Shown in pieces: positions 10,461 through 21,833 of a DNA stretch of 64,000 nt. The notes beneath the pieces are model-generated. The model worked only from the letters and a program-made list of their open reading frames with translations. It was not told the origin of the DNA and made no database searches. The position numbers and the translations under genes were made by a program. Source of the DNA: Lumbricus terrestris (taxonomy: Eukaryota; Annelida; Clitellata; Crassiclitellata; Lumbricidae); assembly GCA_949752735.1 (NCBI GenBank), contig OX457042.1, positions 59,006,797 through 59,070,796 of the forward strand. The letters are read 5' to 3'. The stretch's first letter is position 1, and every line of letters starts with the position of its first letter.

Positions 10461-11301
10461 GTACAAATAAACGCCTTCGTCATACAGGAAACTTAGATCA
10501 GAGGTAGGCCTACTCAACCTCTTTCTGGGCGCGACGCACCTAAACTCACAAACAAATCTGGCGACACACCATGAATGCAATCGTCAGACTTATGCGAATG
10601 TATATTTAAAATTAAAATAAAAATAGGCCTATGTTAAAGTTAAAATGTGGCGCCACACACCAAAACCAACATTATGGTGATTTTACAACATATTGAGTGT
10701 GATGCGCCATTTCAAAGGTCTCTGGCTTCAAAATGATAGAAAAATTATTGTCCTGGCTTTATTCTAACCGAAGATAGGCTATAAGGTAAAAAGTGATCCA
10801 ATTTATTAATTAATTAATTCATTAATTAACTTAATTAAGAAAAAAATTGCATATCAAGACAATTGAAATTGCTTTAAAACTTGTGTTTTATAAATAAATA
10901 AATAATTTAACAATTTTTTGAATAAATTCAGCAGAGATATAAAAAAATCACAAACTATTTCCCTAAATATCTCTGACTTAATTAATGCAGATTTTGGTGC
11001 GTGGCGCCATAAATAGGCTATCTGAAATTGTTAAAATTTATAATGAATTAAAATGTTGCTTCAAATGATTATAAAATACTAAATTCCACCGATCTAAATG
11101 TACGATTCTGCGTCGTTTTATGACTCTACTCTGATTAATTGTTTGGCAAAAAAGTTAACTGGTTTTTTGGTTTTGGATTTTCCCTGGATAATAAGATGCC
11201 CGAGGTTCGACAAGTTTTGTGAGTGCAATACCGGTGTAGGCCTATGCAATTGAGTAGCAACTTAGCCAGAGGTCCCTGGACACTTTAAGCTAGGACTTTA
11301 A
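10461..11301 (+). other. Intron E of copy 1, first part, with a repeated non-coding block
   Basis: About 10490-11290 shares patches with 61740-62180 (for example gtccctggacactttaagc in both, and gcgac-cac words at the start). No frame is open in either. It looks like a dispersed repeat or a duplicated piece of gene flank. Confidence 0.4.
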
Positions 11302-11628
11302 CCCTCAGATTACCAGAATTTTTTTGATACACTGAGTACCAGTGGGGTCAAAAATTACCCCAACACAATTTTTTCAATAAATTCCTTGTTTTTTGCATTT
11401 TTATTAATTGCCAAAAACAAATAGTAGTAAACCAATTGGAACATGTTTAGGCTGTTGAAATGAATTAAATTTTTCATAGTTAAAAAGGTATGTTTTAATG
11501 TTCAAAGTGTTTGAGTGTTCAATGTCCAAAACTAACAGAAAATAATTTATCAGATCATTGCAGTTACAGTTTACAGTACTGTTCATGCATGTTGTTGTGG
11601 TCCTATCTAATTTAATGGCCTTATAGGG

Positions 11629-12863
11629 TGTAACGTTCACCGTTTTAAGCTTATTTTAGCAGGTAATTGAAAATGTACTGCATTTAAATGATCTGTTCAA
11701 AGAGAAACCAATTCTTTATAAATGTATAATATATTCGAAAACTGTTAAATAAACAATACAATTACGCAATGTTCCTATTTACTTATTTGGCGTATCACTA
11801 ATTATAATTATCTAAATGCTTATCTGTGCTCCACAGTTGAGATATATGACATATCGTTTCTGTAGTGTAAAACGGCCTTGAAATAATTCTGCAGATCCTC
11901 TGTAGATATACTGTATGAAGATAAGCAACCCGGTGCTATATTTGAAGAAATAGTTCTGCAGATTCTCTGTAGATATACTGTATGAAGATAAGCAACCCAG
12001 TGCTATATTTGAAGAAATAGTTCTGCAGATTCTCTGTAGATATACTGTATGAAGATAAGCAACCCAGTGCTATATTTGAAGAAATAGTTCTGCAGATTCT
12101 CTGTAGATATACTGTATGAAGATAAGCAACCCAGTGCTATATTTGAAGAGGATGATGAGATACTGCCAAGCTGTGGAATCCAGATCGAATACCAGACGAG
12201 ACAATATTCAATACATCCGTAGCATCAAATTATCATACTCCAATCAATGAGAATTTCCTTCCCAATTGAAAATGACCTTGAAATGTCAACCAGAGACAAC
12301 GAGCCCAAAATCGTTTCTCTACACACGAAAATCGTTTCACCAACCGTCCCAATCACAATGTAGACTTCACGGACATTAGAGTTCGCAACTTTGAACTTCT
12401 AAATCGCCTCTACTCTCACACGAATGCCTCGTACTGTTTTACGACCAGATACGAGCATAATCCTCATCCTCACCATTGAATAAACTTCAAATGAATTGCC
12501 AGCCACAACTGGACAACCATCTTTCTCAATGTTCATGTAAGGAATCAACCGTTTATGTCGAATTTCAATGACGTGGCTGTTTCCATTCAATTCCGACCGT
12601 TAAGCTCATTTCGATGCTTTTTATTGGTTACGCGTCGATGCAAATGTTTTCGCTTACGTAGCGTCCGTAGTAACCGCTTGACGTCACTATGACTGCCTTG
12701 CTCATATACGCAATATTCGTGGGTTCCTAGTTACTAATCCACTAGACGCCAAATTATTAATCTAGATACGCCGACTAAATTATCTAGCTTAACTCCTACT
12801 TAGAATTAACACTTAATACTAGATAAGTTAGTTTGATAGATAATAGCGATTTAATACGCTACA
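11629..12863 (-). repeat. E2 3' LTR
   Basis: Left copy of the 1235-bp LTR, the 3' LTR in element orientation. It contains four 67-bp tandem units. A 63-aa open frame at 12399-12590 is present identically in the other LTR and has no visible domain. Confidence 0.95.
11883..12148. repeat. Four 67-bp tandem units in the E2 LTR
   Basis: Each unit carries ttctgcagattctctgtag and aagataagcaacccagtgc. The first unit differs slightly (cctctg, cccggtg). The same array is at about 25298-25563 in the other LTR. Confidence 0.9.
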
Positions 12864-13027
12864 AATACCCCTCCTTCAAAAGTCTGTAATCAGGCTTTAC
12901 AATCTCACCTAATTATCTATCAACTAAATTTCTATGAACTTCCTTATTCTATCTTACACAACAATACAACATTACTGAACTTCTTCTTATCTACATTATT
13001 ATAATACATTACTGATATATTTAAGTA
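12864..13027 (-). other. E2 interior next to the 3' LTR
   Basis: Short non-coding stretch between the RNase H stop and the 3' LTR. On the minus strand it ends in ttgaaggaggggtattt just before the LTR, a possible polypurine tract. Confidence 0.5.
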
Positions 13028-13906
13028 CTATGTAATTCCTCTACTAAAATAATCAGACATAATATTATTGCTCCCCTTGATATATCGTATCGTAAAGCAA
13101 TAATTTTGAAGTGCTAGACTCCACCTCATGACTCTCGCATTTCTCATTCTCCCTTCCTTCATGTACTGTAGTCCGCAGTGGTCTGTCTCTATCACAAACT
13201 GCTTTCCACACAAGTACCTGTCAAACCGACTAATTCCCCACATTATCGCTAGACATTCTCTCTCCTCAACTGAATATCTCGTCTCTCTTTCCAATAGTTT
13301 CCTACTCGCATATGCAATCGGGTGGTTCACTCCTTCGTACTGCTGTATCAGGACGCAACCTATTCCTCTTCCCGAAGCATCAGTTTGAATCACGAATTCC
13401 TTCTCCAAGTTTGGTAACTTTAGAATCGGTGTTTTAGCAAGTGCTGCTTTCAGCTTACTAAAACTCTCTTCTAATTCTTCGTTCCAATCAACATTATTAG
13501 CTGCTGACTTCTTTGTCAAATCACTTAATGGTGCCATCAGTTCAGCACAATGAGGAATAAATTTTCTGTAATAGTTTATTGCTCCCAAAAAGCTTCTTAT
13601 TTGTTTCTTCGTTTTCGGTTGTGGCATCTCCACGATCTTATCTATCGATTCTCCTTTAGGACTAATGTCGTCGTTGTTTAACGTATGACCCAAGAAATCT
13701 ATACGTCCATAGCCTAATGAACATTTCTTTGGTTTCAAAGTCAGGTGAGCATCTCTCACTCTTTGAAAAAATTCTCGTAAAATCTTCATATGTTTAGTCC
13801 ATCCTTCTGTATGAGCTAGTATGTCATCAACATAACTCTCCAGATTCTCGGTTCCATGCAAAATCTTCCTTATAAGTCTGTTGTAGCTTGAAGCACTGTT
13901 TACCAA
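13028..13906 (-). pseudogene. E2 reverse transcriptase C-terminal part and RNase H
   Basis: The 292-residue frame has YVDDILAH (RT catalytic box, near residue 27), LKPKKCSLGYGRIDFLGH, SFLGAINYYRKFI (RT thumb), then RNase H with VIQTDASGRGIGCVL, a YSVEERECLAI helix and the final SDYFSR. This is Ty3/gypsy type. The fingers and the first palm motifs are absent: the minus strand upstream reads WFLPFGL before hitting a stop. The RT cannot be functional, and no integrase follows. Confidence 0.85.
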
Positions 13907-14392
13907 TCCAAATGGTAGAAACCATTTTGTCCTTTTATTATTCCTAATTTCTCAACTTAAAACACTTTATCATTTTACACCTACTCTCACAAAATAAAAC
14001 TCATCTACTTAATTTTAATTTCCAAATGATGACTCACTCTCATCTCCTTTCATCGAATTAACTTCGATTTACTTGAATGTCTCATCAATACACCCACTCA
14101 ACTACTTCTTCTTAACTAGTTTCCTTTTTACTTCATCTCTTAACTAATCATCTACAACCCTTATACTACTAAACTATTTGACTCTTCAGTCTACTTAATT
14201 AACTATTCTCAAACTTCATAACTACTTAACTGAACAATTCAACTCAACTTAAACTTGTATTGTATTTTAGTTACAACTGTCTTAACTAACTATCCCATCT
14301 ATGGATACACCTACCATCTTTCATCTATAACTTTCCTCCTCTTGCCTTGACCTCTCATTTGGTCCACACATGAATTCAACGTTTTACCATTT
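13907..14392. other. E2 interior, CT-rich, non-coding
   Basis: Rich in acttaact and ctactta words on the + strand. No RT or integrase sequence is recognisable where pol should be, so this part of E2 was deleted or replaced. Confidence 0.6.
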
Positions 14393-14976
14393 TGTCAACA
14401 CCCAATTGACCTTCAAAGTTTTCTCCCGTTTTTTCCCTTGTGTTCAGTAGCGTAGCCTACACCTAGCCTAGTCACTGTATTTCGTTATCTAAAGCTAGGG
14501 TATAAATCTCTAAAGTTCTTAACTTGTTCAATTACAACAAAGCTCTGTTTCTTGTATTTTCTTCTTCTTCGTTCATAACACACGCAGATATCACAACAAT
14601 AGATCAACGACGACAAACGCTTGAATTCTACGACAGCAACGCAACTATTATTATCTAAACTCCACTGTTCTCTAAAACGTCTTCTACTCTCTCTCTACTA
14701 TCAACGCCTTCTTCTACTACTTCTTACACTGTCTGGGCGTACACTCTTCCCCTGGCCGCTCTGTCCTTCTCTCTGCCTCTCTCCGTGTATCTGTCCGTCT
14801 GTCTGTCTATCTCTCTCTCTCTCTCGCGCTCTCCGGCGACGGTCGGCCGAGCCGCGCTAAACTTTCCCGCCAGTCTGGCACCTGCAGGCCTAACTGTCTA
14901 GACGCTGACCTTGAGCTGGTCTAGTCGTACGCCTAAACATCAACTGACTAAATAGACTATACAAAATTAGCTCACA
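14393..14976 (-). repeat. E3 3' LTR
   Basis: Left LTR, 584 bp. A CT-rich tract (tctgtccgtctgtctgtc region near 14790) is shared with the right LTR. The 79-aa + strand open frame is identical in both LTRs and is not a gene. Confidence 0.95.
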
Positions 14977-15089
14977 TTACCTCCTTCCTTTCTTTTAAAG
15001 AGAGCTAATTATCTATAAAAATTAGCGAACGTACCTTAACTAAATAATGCAAATAGTCCATAACATAATACATCATAAAATATCTTATA

Positions 15090-18000
15090 CTACAATCTAG
15101 ACAGACAATCAGCTACTACATTCAATTTACCTTTCTTATAGTTCAATAGAATGTCAAAATTTTGCAATGATAAAGACCATCTGACTAATTTAGCAGATTT
15201 CGACATTGATTCAGTCAAATAAACTAAAGGGTTATGGTCCGTAAACACATTGATTTTAGAACCAATAAGAATTTCTTTCAACTTGTTTAAAGCCCATATG
15301 ATCGCATAGGCTTCCTTCTCAATCGTCGCCCACCTCCTCTGGGTATCTGTCAGCTTCTGACTGATAAATGAAACGGGACGTTCTATCCCTTCCTCGTCCA
15401 CCTGAGACAGGACCGCTCCCACAGCAAAATCACTGCTATCACAGTACAAATTAAATGGTTTCCCAACCTCAAACATATATAGAATCACATTTGACAAGAC
15501 AATCTGCTTAAGGGAATCAAAGGCTTTCTGATGTACATCAGTCCAAACAATGTTATCAGGTACTTTCTTGCTAGTCAAGTCTGTTAATGGTTTAGCAATT
15601 TCAGCAAAATTACAAATAAACTGTCTGTAAAATCCAAAAAATCCTAAGACTTGCTTCACTTCCTTTCTGGTTTCAGGTTTCTTCAAATTAATTAAACTGT
15701 CAATCCTGTCTGGATTCATCATCTTCTTCCCTGATCCTATGAGGTGACCGATGAACTTCACCTCACTCTTACCAAACACACATTTCTTCAAGTTCAATGT
15801 TACATTATGCAGTCTTATTTGTTTCAAAAATAATTCCAAATGTTTCAAATGAATGTCCCAATCATTAGAATGCACTGCAATGTCATCAACATAAGGTTCA
15901 GTAAAATCATGAATCGGTTGCAAAATCATATTTATCGCTTTTACAAAAGTCCGTCCTGAGTTAATCATTCCAAAAGGAACACGCGTAAATTCATACAGTC
16001 CATTATGTGTAACGAACGCAGTCTTCCATTGGTCACTCTTTTTCACAGGACAAGTCCAATATGCACTGCGACAGTCCAGAACAGAAATGAACTTGGATTT
16101 TCCAACTTTGCTCAAGACATCGTTGACGATTGGCATAGGATATCGACAATTTTCAGTAAAAGAGTTAATGTATCTGTAGTCACAAGCCAATCTCAAGGAT
16201 CCATTCTTCTTTTTGACGATGACAAGTGGACTTGCCATTCTGCTTGACGATGGTTGAATAATGTTTTCTTTCAGCATCTCTTGTATTTGTTTTTCCACTT
16301 CTGCTCGGTATATTAATGGTATTCGATATGCCATGAATTCTTTTTCGCGAAAGTCTGGTCTCAGCACCACTTCGTATTCTACCAATGTACATAATCCAGG
16401 TTTGTCTGAGAATCTGTCTGCATATCGATTCAGTACATCAAGTAATTGTTTCTGTTGTTCGCTGGTCAGATGTCCAATTTGTTCGTAATCCAATTGAAGT
16501 GACTTCTGTTTTGTCTCTGAATAGTCTTCCTTCAGTGGTATTTCTACCACTGATCCAAATTCTTCATCCTCTTCCACAATCAGACCACAAGACAATGTTC
16601 TCGTAATGAACTTCCTCATCTTGTTAGCATGAATAATCCGTCGACCGTTTTCGTTCATGTCCACCAGATACGAATATTTGGATCTTCTTTGCAGGACCTT
16701 GCATGGACCATGCCATCGTGAGATCAATTTATTGGTTGACGTAGGATACAGCACGATGACGTTCTCTCCTGGCTCGAATTCTTTATCTTTTGCTCTTTTG
16801 TTGTATTGACTGGCGTACTGTTTTTGCTTTTCTCCAGCACAACTCTCGGCGAATGTCAAGGCCTTTTCCATGTCGGCTCTTAAATTTTTCAGGTATTTTG
16901 CCGGTTGCACTCCAATGTTCGGTGGTAGATTTATTTCTTTGGTCCAGCTTTCTTTAAGGATGGTGAGTGGCCCTCTCGGTAACTTTCCATAGACCAGCAA
17001 ATACGGTGCCACTCCTGTAGTTGCGTTAGGCACTTCTCTCAATGCCCATACTGTAAATGGAATAATTTTATGCCACTGTCTCGGATTTTCCACAACGACA
17101 TGATGAATCATTTTCTTGAACGTTTGATTCCATCTCTCCACCAATCCTGCCGCTTCTGGATGTCCTGGCGAATCGAATCGAGGACAACACCCCATCAGTT
17201 TCAGAAATTCTCTTGTTAGCCTGGCTGTAAAATTCGTCCCTCTGTCGCTCGTGATCACTGACGGAACTCCCACATCCATGAACAGCTTCATCAAAGCTTC
17301 GCATACAGCCTTCGCGGTCAATGACTTCATCAAGAATATTGTCGGCCATCTCGTACATGAGTCCACGATGCACAAACAATACTTATGCCCTGCTGCTGAA
17401 GTCGGTTCGATCGGTCCTACGACGTCCATGGTCATTCTTCTGAACGGCACATCCTCTCTTGGTATTGGTGTAATCGGCACTCGATCCATCACCAAACTTC
17501 GTGCTTTCAGCTGACACTTCTCACAGGACTTGCAGAACTTCACCACATCTCTACGCATTCTTGGCCACACAAAGGACAACTTGATACGTTCCCTTGTCTT
17601 CTCTTCTCCCAAGTGTCCGCCAAATACTGACTCATGTGCCAATTCCATCACCTGAATTCTTCTTTCCTTCGGCAACACCAACTGATACACCAACTGGTCC
17701 AACATTTGATGCTTCTTATACATCAACCCATTCACCACACTAAACTCTGATCCTTTGTCTTCAGCTATCTTCCACCACGACCTCAGTGACTCGTCATTTC
17801 TCTGCTGCTCTTCAAATTTCATTGCGTCTGCCAATTGTCTTTCATCACTCGTATTCTCGGCAAACAAATCCCTCATACTCGTGTCCATTTCACCATCACT
17901 TCCAGAATCATCATAATCATTATCACGTTCACATGCAACCATCTCTTCTTCAATTTCATTGTTTCCGGATGTTATTCCTTCTTCTTCTTGAATGCTTTGT

Positions 18001-20762
18001 TCATCATCGCTTTCTGTATCCTCATCTAGCAAACTTTCATTTGACTTTTCCTCTTCTCCTTCTTCCACTTCATTTCTCCGACTCTGTGCTCTTGTAGTCA
18101 CATTCGCTTGCAATTCTCCTTGTAATACATTCACTGGTGGAACCTCTTTCAGTTCTGCGATTATCTCCGGATGCAGCAAGAATTTCTCTTTGTTATCTTT
18201 GCACAAGACTGCCGGAATGCTGGCACACACTAAGGTTAAATATGGCGCGATATTTACTCCCTTGTCTTTCCAATCTCCTCCTTCGTTATGACAACTCATC
18301 CGCACTTCGATTTTCACCAACTTAGCTGGAATGGGTTCTCCAGCCACACATTGCAAATGTACTCTGCCAATTTCTTCCACTGTCGCTCCTTTCAACAATT
18401 CCTCATTGATTACCGGAATCTCAGTACCAGAGTCGATCAGCGCTCTGACTTGCACGGGATGACAACTGTCATCATTTCCACGTATCTCTACATTGACATG
18501 CTGTAGTAAAGACTTCTTTGTACGTTGACACTCATCTTTGCTTTCTGTTTCTCGACCAGCATCTTTAATTGGAGCAGAATTTACTATTTCTCTCTGTATA
18601 GCAAATTGAGGCGTGCACTTCATCACTGACTTCACTTCCGTTTCGCGGTTGTCTTGTTCTTCATACTGATTCGGTGCATTCCTTACTTGTATCTGATTTA
18701 CTCTGAGATTTTCTGCACTTCGAGTAAATCTATTTCTCAGATTTGTCGTTCTTGGTGGTGCTTTGCAATCCTTTATCAGATGTCGGTCTGACTGACAATT
18801 ATGGCAACGTTTCTTAATAATCCCTCTCTGTTCAGTGTTCTCCCGCCTGTAATTGTACGCTGTATTGTTTTCTCTTTGGCGTCCCATCACTGGAATTCGA
18901 CTGTACATTTGTCTGTCACCCGTTGCTTCTCTTCTATCTTGACCAAACTGTCTTCCAGGAGCACCATCATTCCTCGCTTCGTTATTTCTGGCTTGGTTTC
19001 CTGTTTCTTTGTTATTACTATTCCACCTGGGTTGCTTCGAACTATTACCCCATGCTTCATATCTCGGTTTGTCTTGAAACATTAGACCAATTCGATTGTT
19101 CACGTGCACGTCTGCGAGTTCTGCAACATTACTGGCTTCCAAGCATTCAGTACCCTCCTTTGCTAGTACAAACTGTAGTGGACCCGGTGGTAGACATTCT
19201 TTCAACTTATCCGCCACCAACAGATCAAATAACTTCTCGTAGCTTTTACCCACTCGCCTACTTCTGACATAATAGTTCAACAGGTTCTTTAATCTTGCTG
19301 TAAACATCGTGTATGTTTCTTCTGCCGTTTTCCTCGCATCTCCAAATCGTGATCGGTATTCTCTCGCTGTCAATTTGAATTCTTTCAGTAAATGTTCTTT
19401 CACTATGTCGTAATCGTCTAGATCATCGAAAGACAATCGATTCAACACCGTTCTTGCTCTTGGCGTCATTAGTGGCAACAGCAATTTGACCCAAAACTGC
19501 TTTTCCACCGTAAAACTGTTGAATGCATTCTCAACTGTCTCAAAATATAATGGCACCTCCATCATATCATATGGCATCTTAGGTAATACGTGTTTCATTG
19601 CATCACCTATCTTTTTAATCTTGGACACCATTGTCTCACTTTCTCTGACCCTGGTTCGTTCTGACTCTTCACGACTTCTTCTTTCGTCTTCATTTCGTTC
19701 CCTCAGTCTATTTTGATCTTCTACCCTACGTAGTTCTTCTTGTTCTATCTTTTGCTGCAACAATTCTAACTGTCTTCTGCGTTCCTCCTTTTCTATAGCC
19801 ATTTCTCGGAGCTGAGCTTCCTTAAGAGCGAGTTTCTTTTGTTCTAATTCTAATTGTTCTTCCCTTTCTCTTTCCGCTTTTTCCAAATTTTCTTTCTCCA
19901 TTTTCAATTCTTCCTGTCGAATCTCTTCGGCTCTTTGTAATTCTGCCAAACGCATGGCTTCTTTGTCTTCCTCACGCATCTTTTGCTCTTCGATCTGTTG
20001 TTTTCGTATTTCTTCATCACTTTTCCTTGCCCTCTCGTATTCTATCATCAATTCCATTCTTCTTCGTTCTGCTTCGTCACGATCTTTTTTCATTTGTTCT
20101 AGCTGAAGCTGGAACTGCTGCTTCTGCATCTGTATCTCTTCTTGTCTCATCCTTTCTGCTTGTTCTGTTCTTACTTTTTCCTCTTGTCTCCGTTCTTTCT
20201 CTTCTTGTTTCCTTTGTTCCTCTTTCTCTTTCTCCTCCTGTCTCCGTTTCTCTTCTTTCTCTTTCTCCTCCTGTCTCCGTTTCTCTTCTTTCTCTTTCTC
20301 TTCTTGTTTTTGTTCTTTCTCCTCTCGTCTCCGTTGCTCCTCTTTCTCTTTCTCTTCTTGTTTTTGTTCTTTCTCCTCTCGTCTCCGTTGCTCCTCTTTT
20401 TCTTTCTCTTCTTGTTTCCGTTCTTTCTCTTCTTGTCTGCGTTGCTCCTCTTTTTCTTTTTCTTCCTGTCTACGTTTCTCCTCTTTTTCTTTCTCTTCTT
20501 GTCTGCGTTGCTCCTCCTTCATCATCATAAATTGCATCAACGCCTCCATAGACATAGCCTGTGGTTTCTCCTCAACGCCACCTACAGCGCCTTTCTCTTC
20601 AGCTTCCTTTAGCCACACCTCTGCTAGGGCTCTCATCAAATTTTCCCTTGACATCTCTTCGACTTCTTCTACGTCGAGACCCTCTTCAATTAATAACTTT
20701 ATTAATCGAGCAGACGACATCTTCTTTATACTCGCTTGCTTTTGTTCCGTAAGTTTCTCCAT
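15090..20762 (-). CDS. E3 Gag-Pol polyprotein (gag, protease, integrase, RT, RNase H)
   Basis: 1890 residues with no stop or shift. Order with rough positions: Glu/Arg/Lys-rich coiled coil with (K)EEQRRQEEKE repeats (about 80-370); retroviral-type gag core (about 400-560); zinc knuckle CHNCQSDRHLIKDC (about 655, CX2CX4HX4C); aspartic protease LIDSGTEIPVI (about 772); integrase zinc finger HESVFGGHLG...CKSCEKC (about 1045) and core with catalytic D, D and E in MDVVG, SDRGTNF and LVERWNQ (about 1107, 1174, 1207); RT with KKNGSLRLACDYR and YVDDIAV (about 1515, 1626); RNase H LYCDSSDFAVGAVL (about 1774). It copies its RNA and integrates the cDNA. Ty3/gypsy elements usually have integrase last; this order matches the Gmr1 clade. 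The start ATG at 20762 is the first in frame. Confidence 0.95.
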   Translation of the reverse strand: MEKLTEQKQASIKKMSSARLIKLLIEEGLDVEEVEEMSRENLMRALAEVWLKEAEEKGAVGGVEEKPQAMSMEALMQFMMMKEEQRRQEEKEKEEKRRQEEKEKEEQRRQEEKERKQEEKEKEEQRRREEKEQKQEEKEKEEQRRREEKEQKQEEKEKEEKRRQEEKEKEEKRRQEEKEKEEQRKQEEKERRQEEKVRTEQAERMRQEEIQMQKQQFQLQLEQMKKDRDEAERRRMELMIEYERARKSDEEIRKQQIEEQKMREEDKEAMRLAELQRAEEIRQEELKMEKENLEKAEREREEQLELEQKKLALKEAQLREMAIEKEERRRQLELLQQKIEQEELRRVEDQNRLRERNEDERRSREESERTRVRESETMVSKIKKIGDAMKHVLPKMPYDMMEVPLYFETVENAFNSFTVEKQFWVKLLLPLMTPRARTVLNRLSFDDLDDYDIVKEHLLKEFKLTAREYRSRFGDARKTAEETYTMFTARLKNLLNYYVRSRRVGKSYEKLFDLLVADKLKECLPPGPLQFVLAKEGTECLEASNVAELADVHVNNRIGLMFQDKPRYEAWGNSSKQPRWNSNNKETGNQARNNEARNDGAPGRQFGQDRREATGDRQMYSRIPVMGRQRENNTAYNYRRENTEQRGIIKKRCHNCQSDRHLIKDCKAPPRTTNLRNRFTRSAENLRVNQIQVRNAPNQYEEQDNRETEVKSVMKCTPQFAIQREIVNSAPIKDAGRETESKDECQRTKKSLLQHVNVEIRGNDDSCHPVQVRALIDSGTEIPVINEELLKGATVEEIGRVHLQCVAGEPIPAKLVKIEVRMSCHNEGGDWKDKGVNIAPYLTLVCASIPAVLCKDNKEKFLLHPEIIAELKEVPPVNVLQGELQANVTTRAQSRRNEVEEGEEEKSNESLLDEDTESDDEQSIQEEEGITSGNNEIEEEMVACERDNDYDDSGSDGEMDTSMRDLFAENTSDERQLADAMKFEEQQRNDESLRSWWKIAEDKGSEFSVVNGLMYKKHQMLDQLVYQLVLPKERRIQVMELAHESVFGGHLGEEKTRERIKLSFVWPRMRRDVVKFCKSCEKCQLKARSLVMDRVPITPIPREDVPFRRMTMDVVGPIEPTSAAGHKYCLCIVDSCTRWPTIFLMKSLTAKAVCEALMKLFMDVGVPSVITSDRGTNFTARLTREFLKLMGCCPRFDSPGHPEAAGLVERWNQTFKKMIHHVVVENPRQWHKIIPFTVWALREVPNATTGVAPYLLVYGKLPRGPLTILKESWTKEINLPPNIGVQPAKYLKNLRADMEKALTFAESCAGEKQKQYASQYNKRAKDKEFEPGENVIVLYPTSTNKLISRWHGPCKVLQRRSKYSYLVDMNENGRRIIHANKMRKFITRTLSCGLIVEEDEEFGSVVEIPLKEDYSETKQKSLQLDYEQIGHLTSEQQKQLLDVLNRYADRFSDKPGLCTLVEYEVVLRPDFREKEFMAYRIPLIYRAEVEKQIQEMLKENIIQPSSSRMASPLVIVKKKNGSLRLACDYRYINSFTENCRYPMPIVNDVLSKVGKSKFISVLDCRSAYWTCPVKKSDQWKTAFVTHNGLYEFTRVPFGMINSGRTFVKAINMILQPIHDFTEPYVDDIAVHSNDWDIHLKHLELFLKQIRLHNVTLNLKKCVFGKSEVKFIGHLIGSGKKMMNPDRIDSLINLKKPETRKEVKQVLGFFGFYRQFICNFAEIAKPLTDLTSKKVPDNIVWTDVHQKAFDSLKQIVLSNVILYMFEVGKPFNLYCDSSDFAVGAVLSQVDEEGIERPVSFISQKLTDTQRRWATIEKEAYAIIWALNKLKEILIGSKINVFTDHNPLVYLTESMSKSAKLVRWSLSLQNFDILLNYKKGKLNVVADCLSRL

Positions 20763-21249
20763 CTTACTTTCTTACTTCAACTGATTTGCGTGAAGAAATC
20801 GAGGGAGTGACTATGCTTTCTGCAATTAGCTGACTTTACTTCTTATGGCTTGTTTATACAAGGAGCGAGTTTTGTATACCTCTCTCTGGCGTTGTCGTAA
20901 TGTTATTCGTATACCCGTTGTATCTTCTCACCAGTTGTTCGGATGCTCCGTTTCCTTCTCCCGTTTGGTCGGCTCCTCAGATTAATTCGATATTCACCTT
21001 CAATTTATGGACGGTGAATATTCCGAAAATTGACGTCGACAATGCTTCGTAAGCAAAATCCACCGTAGATATTCCTCCGATTGAAAATATTCCTCCAATT
21101 GAAAATATTCCTCCAAATGAAAATATTCCTCCAATTGAAAATATTCCTCCAATTGAAAATATTCCTCCGATTGAAAATATTCCTCCAATTGAGTTCACTA
21201 TCCCAACGTCCGTTGCTTGAATTCAGTATCCCGCCGCTATCACCAAAAA
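20763..21249 (-). other. E3 leader (5' untranslated region)
   Basis: Lies between the gag start and the 5' LTR on the minus strand. It contains the 18-bp tandem array at 21063-21195 and a primer-binding candidate next to the LTR. Confidence 0.7.
21063..21195. repeat. 18-bp tandem array in the E3 leader
   Basis: About seven units of attgaaaatattcctcca with single-base variants. Because 18 is divisible by three, all frames stay open through it, giving spurious GGIFSI-type peptides. It lies in the leader where packaging or translational control elements may sit, but no role can be read from sequence. Confidence 0.9.
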
Positions 21250-21833
21250 TGTCAACACCCAATTGACCTTCAAAGTTTTCTCCCGTTTTTTCCCTTGTGT
21301 TCAGTAGCGTAGCCTACACCTAGCCTAGTCACTGTATTTCGTTATCTAAAGCTAGGGTATAAATCTCTAAAGTTCTTAACTTGTTCAATTACAACAAAGC
21401 TCTGTTTCTTGTATTTTCTTCTTCTTCGTTCATAACACACGCAGATATCACAACAATAGATCAACGACGACAAACGCTTGAATTCTACGACAGCAACGCA
21501 ACTATTATTATCTAAACTCCACTGTTCTCTAAAACGTCTTCTACTCTCTCTCTACTATCAACGCCTTCTTCTACTACTTCTTACACTGTCTGGGCGTACA
21601 CTCTTCCCCTGGCCGCTCTGTCCTTCTCTCTGCCTCTCTCCGTGTATCTGTCCGTCTGTCTGTCTATCTCTCTCTCTCTCTCGCGCTCTCCGGCGACGGT
21701 CGGCCGAGCCGCGCTAAACTTTCCCGCCAGTCTGGCACCTGCAGGCCTAACTGTCTAGACGCTGACCTTGAGCTGGTCTAGTCGTACGCCTAAACATCAA
21801 CTGACTAAATAGACTATACAAAATTAGCTCACA
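21250..21833 (-). repeat. E3 5' LTR
   Basis: Right LTR, the 5' LTR in element orientation, 584 bp, apparently identical to 14393-14976. The promoter driving Gag-Pol should lie here. Confidence 0.95.

Larger units (their letters stand above)
14393..21833 (-). mobile_element. E3: intact Gmr1-type LTR retrotransposon
   Basis: Two 584-bp LTRs (14393-14976 and 21250-21833) start TGTCAACACCC and end TTAGCTCACA. CATTT flanks both sides (14388-14392, 21834-21838). The LTRs look identical where I compared them, so insertion is recent. On the minus strand a tgg-starting primer-binding candidate lies a few bases inside the right LTR, and a purine tract (aaaagaaaggaaggagg) lies just before the left one. 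A single uninterrupted Gag-Pol frame fills the interior. The domain order places integrase before reverse transcriptase. Confidence 0.96.

Noticed and set aside
14621..14860. 79-aa frame also present at 21478-21717
   Set aside because: Identical because both are in the E3 LTRs; CT-rich, low complexity.
20027..20612. Long + strand open frames rich in Leu, Phe and Ser
   Set aside because: They are the reverse of the EEKE-repeat coding region of the E3 Gag-Pol.
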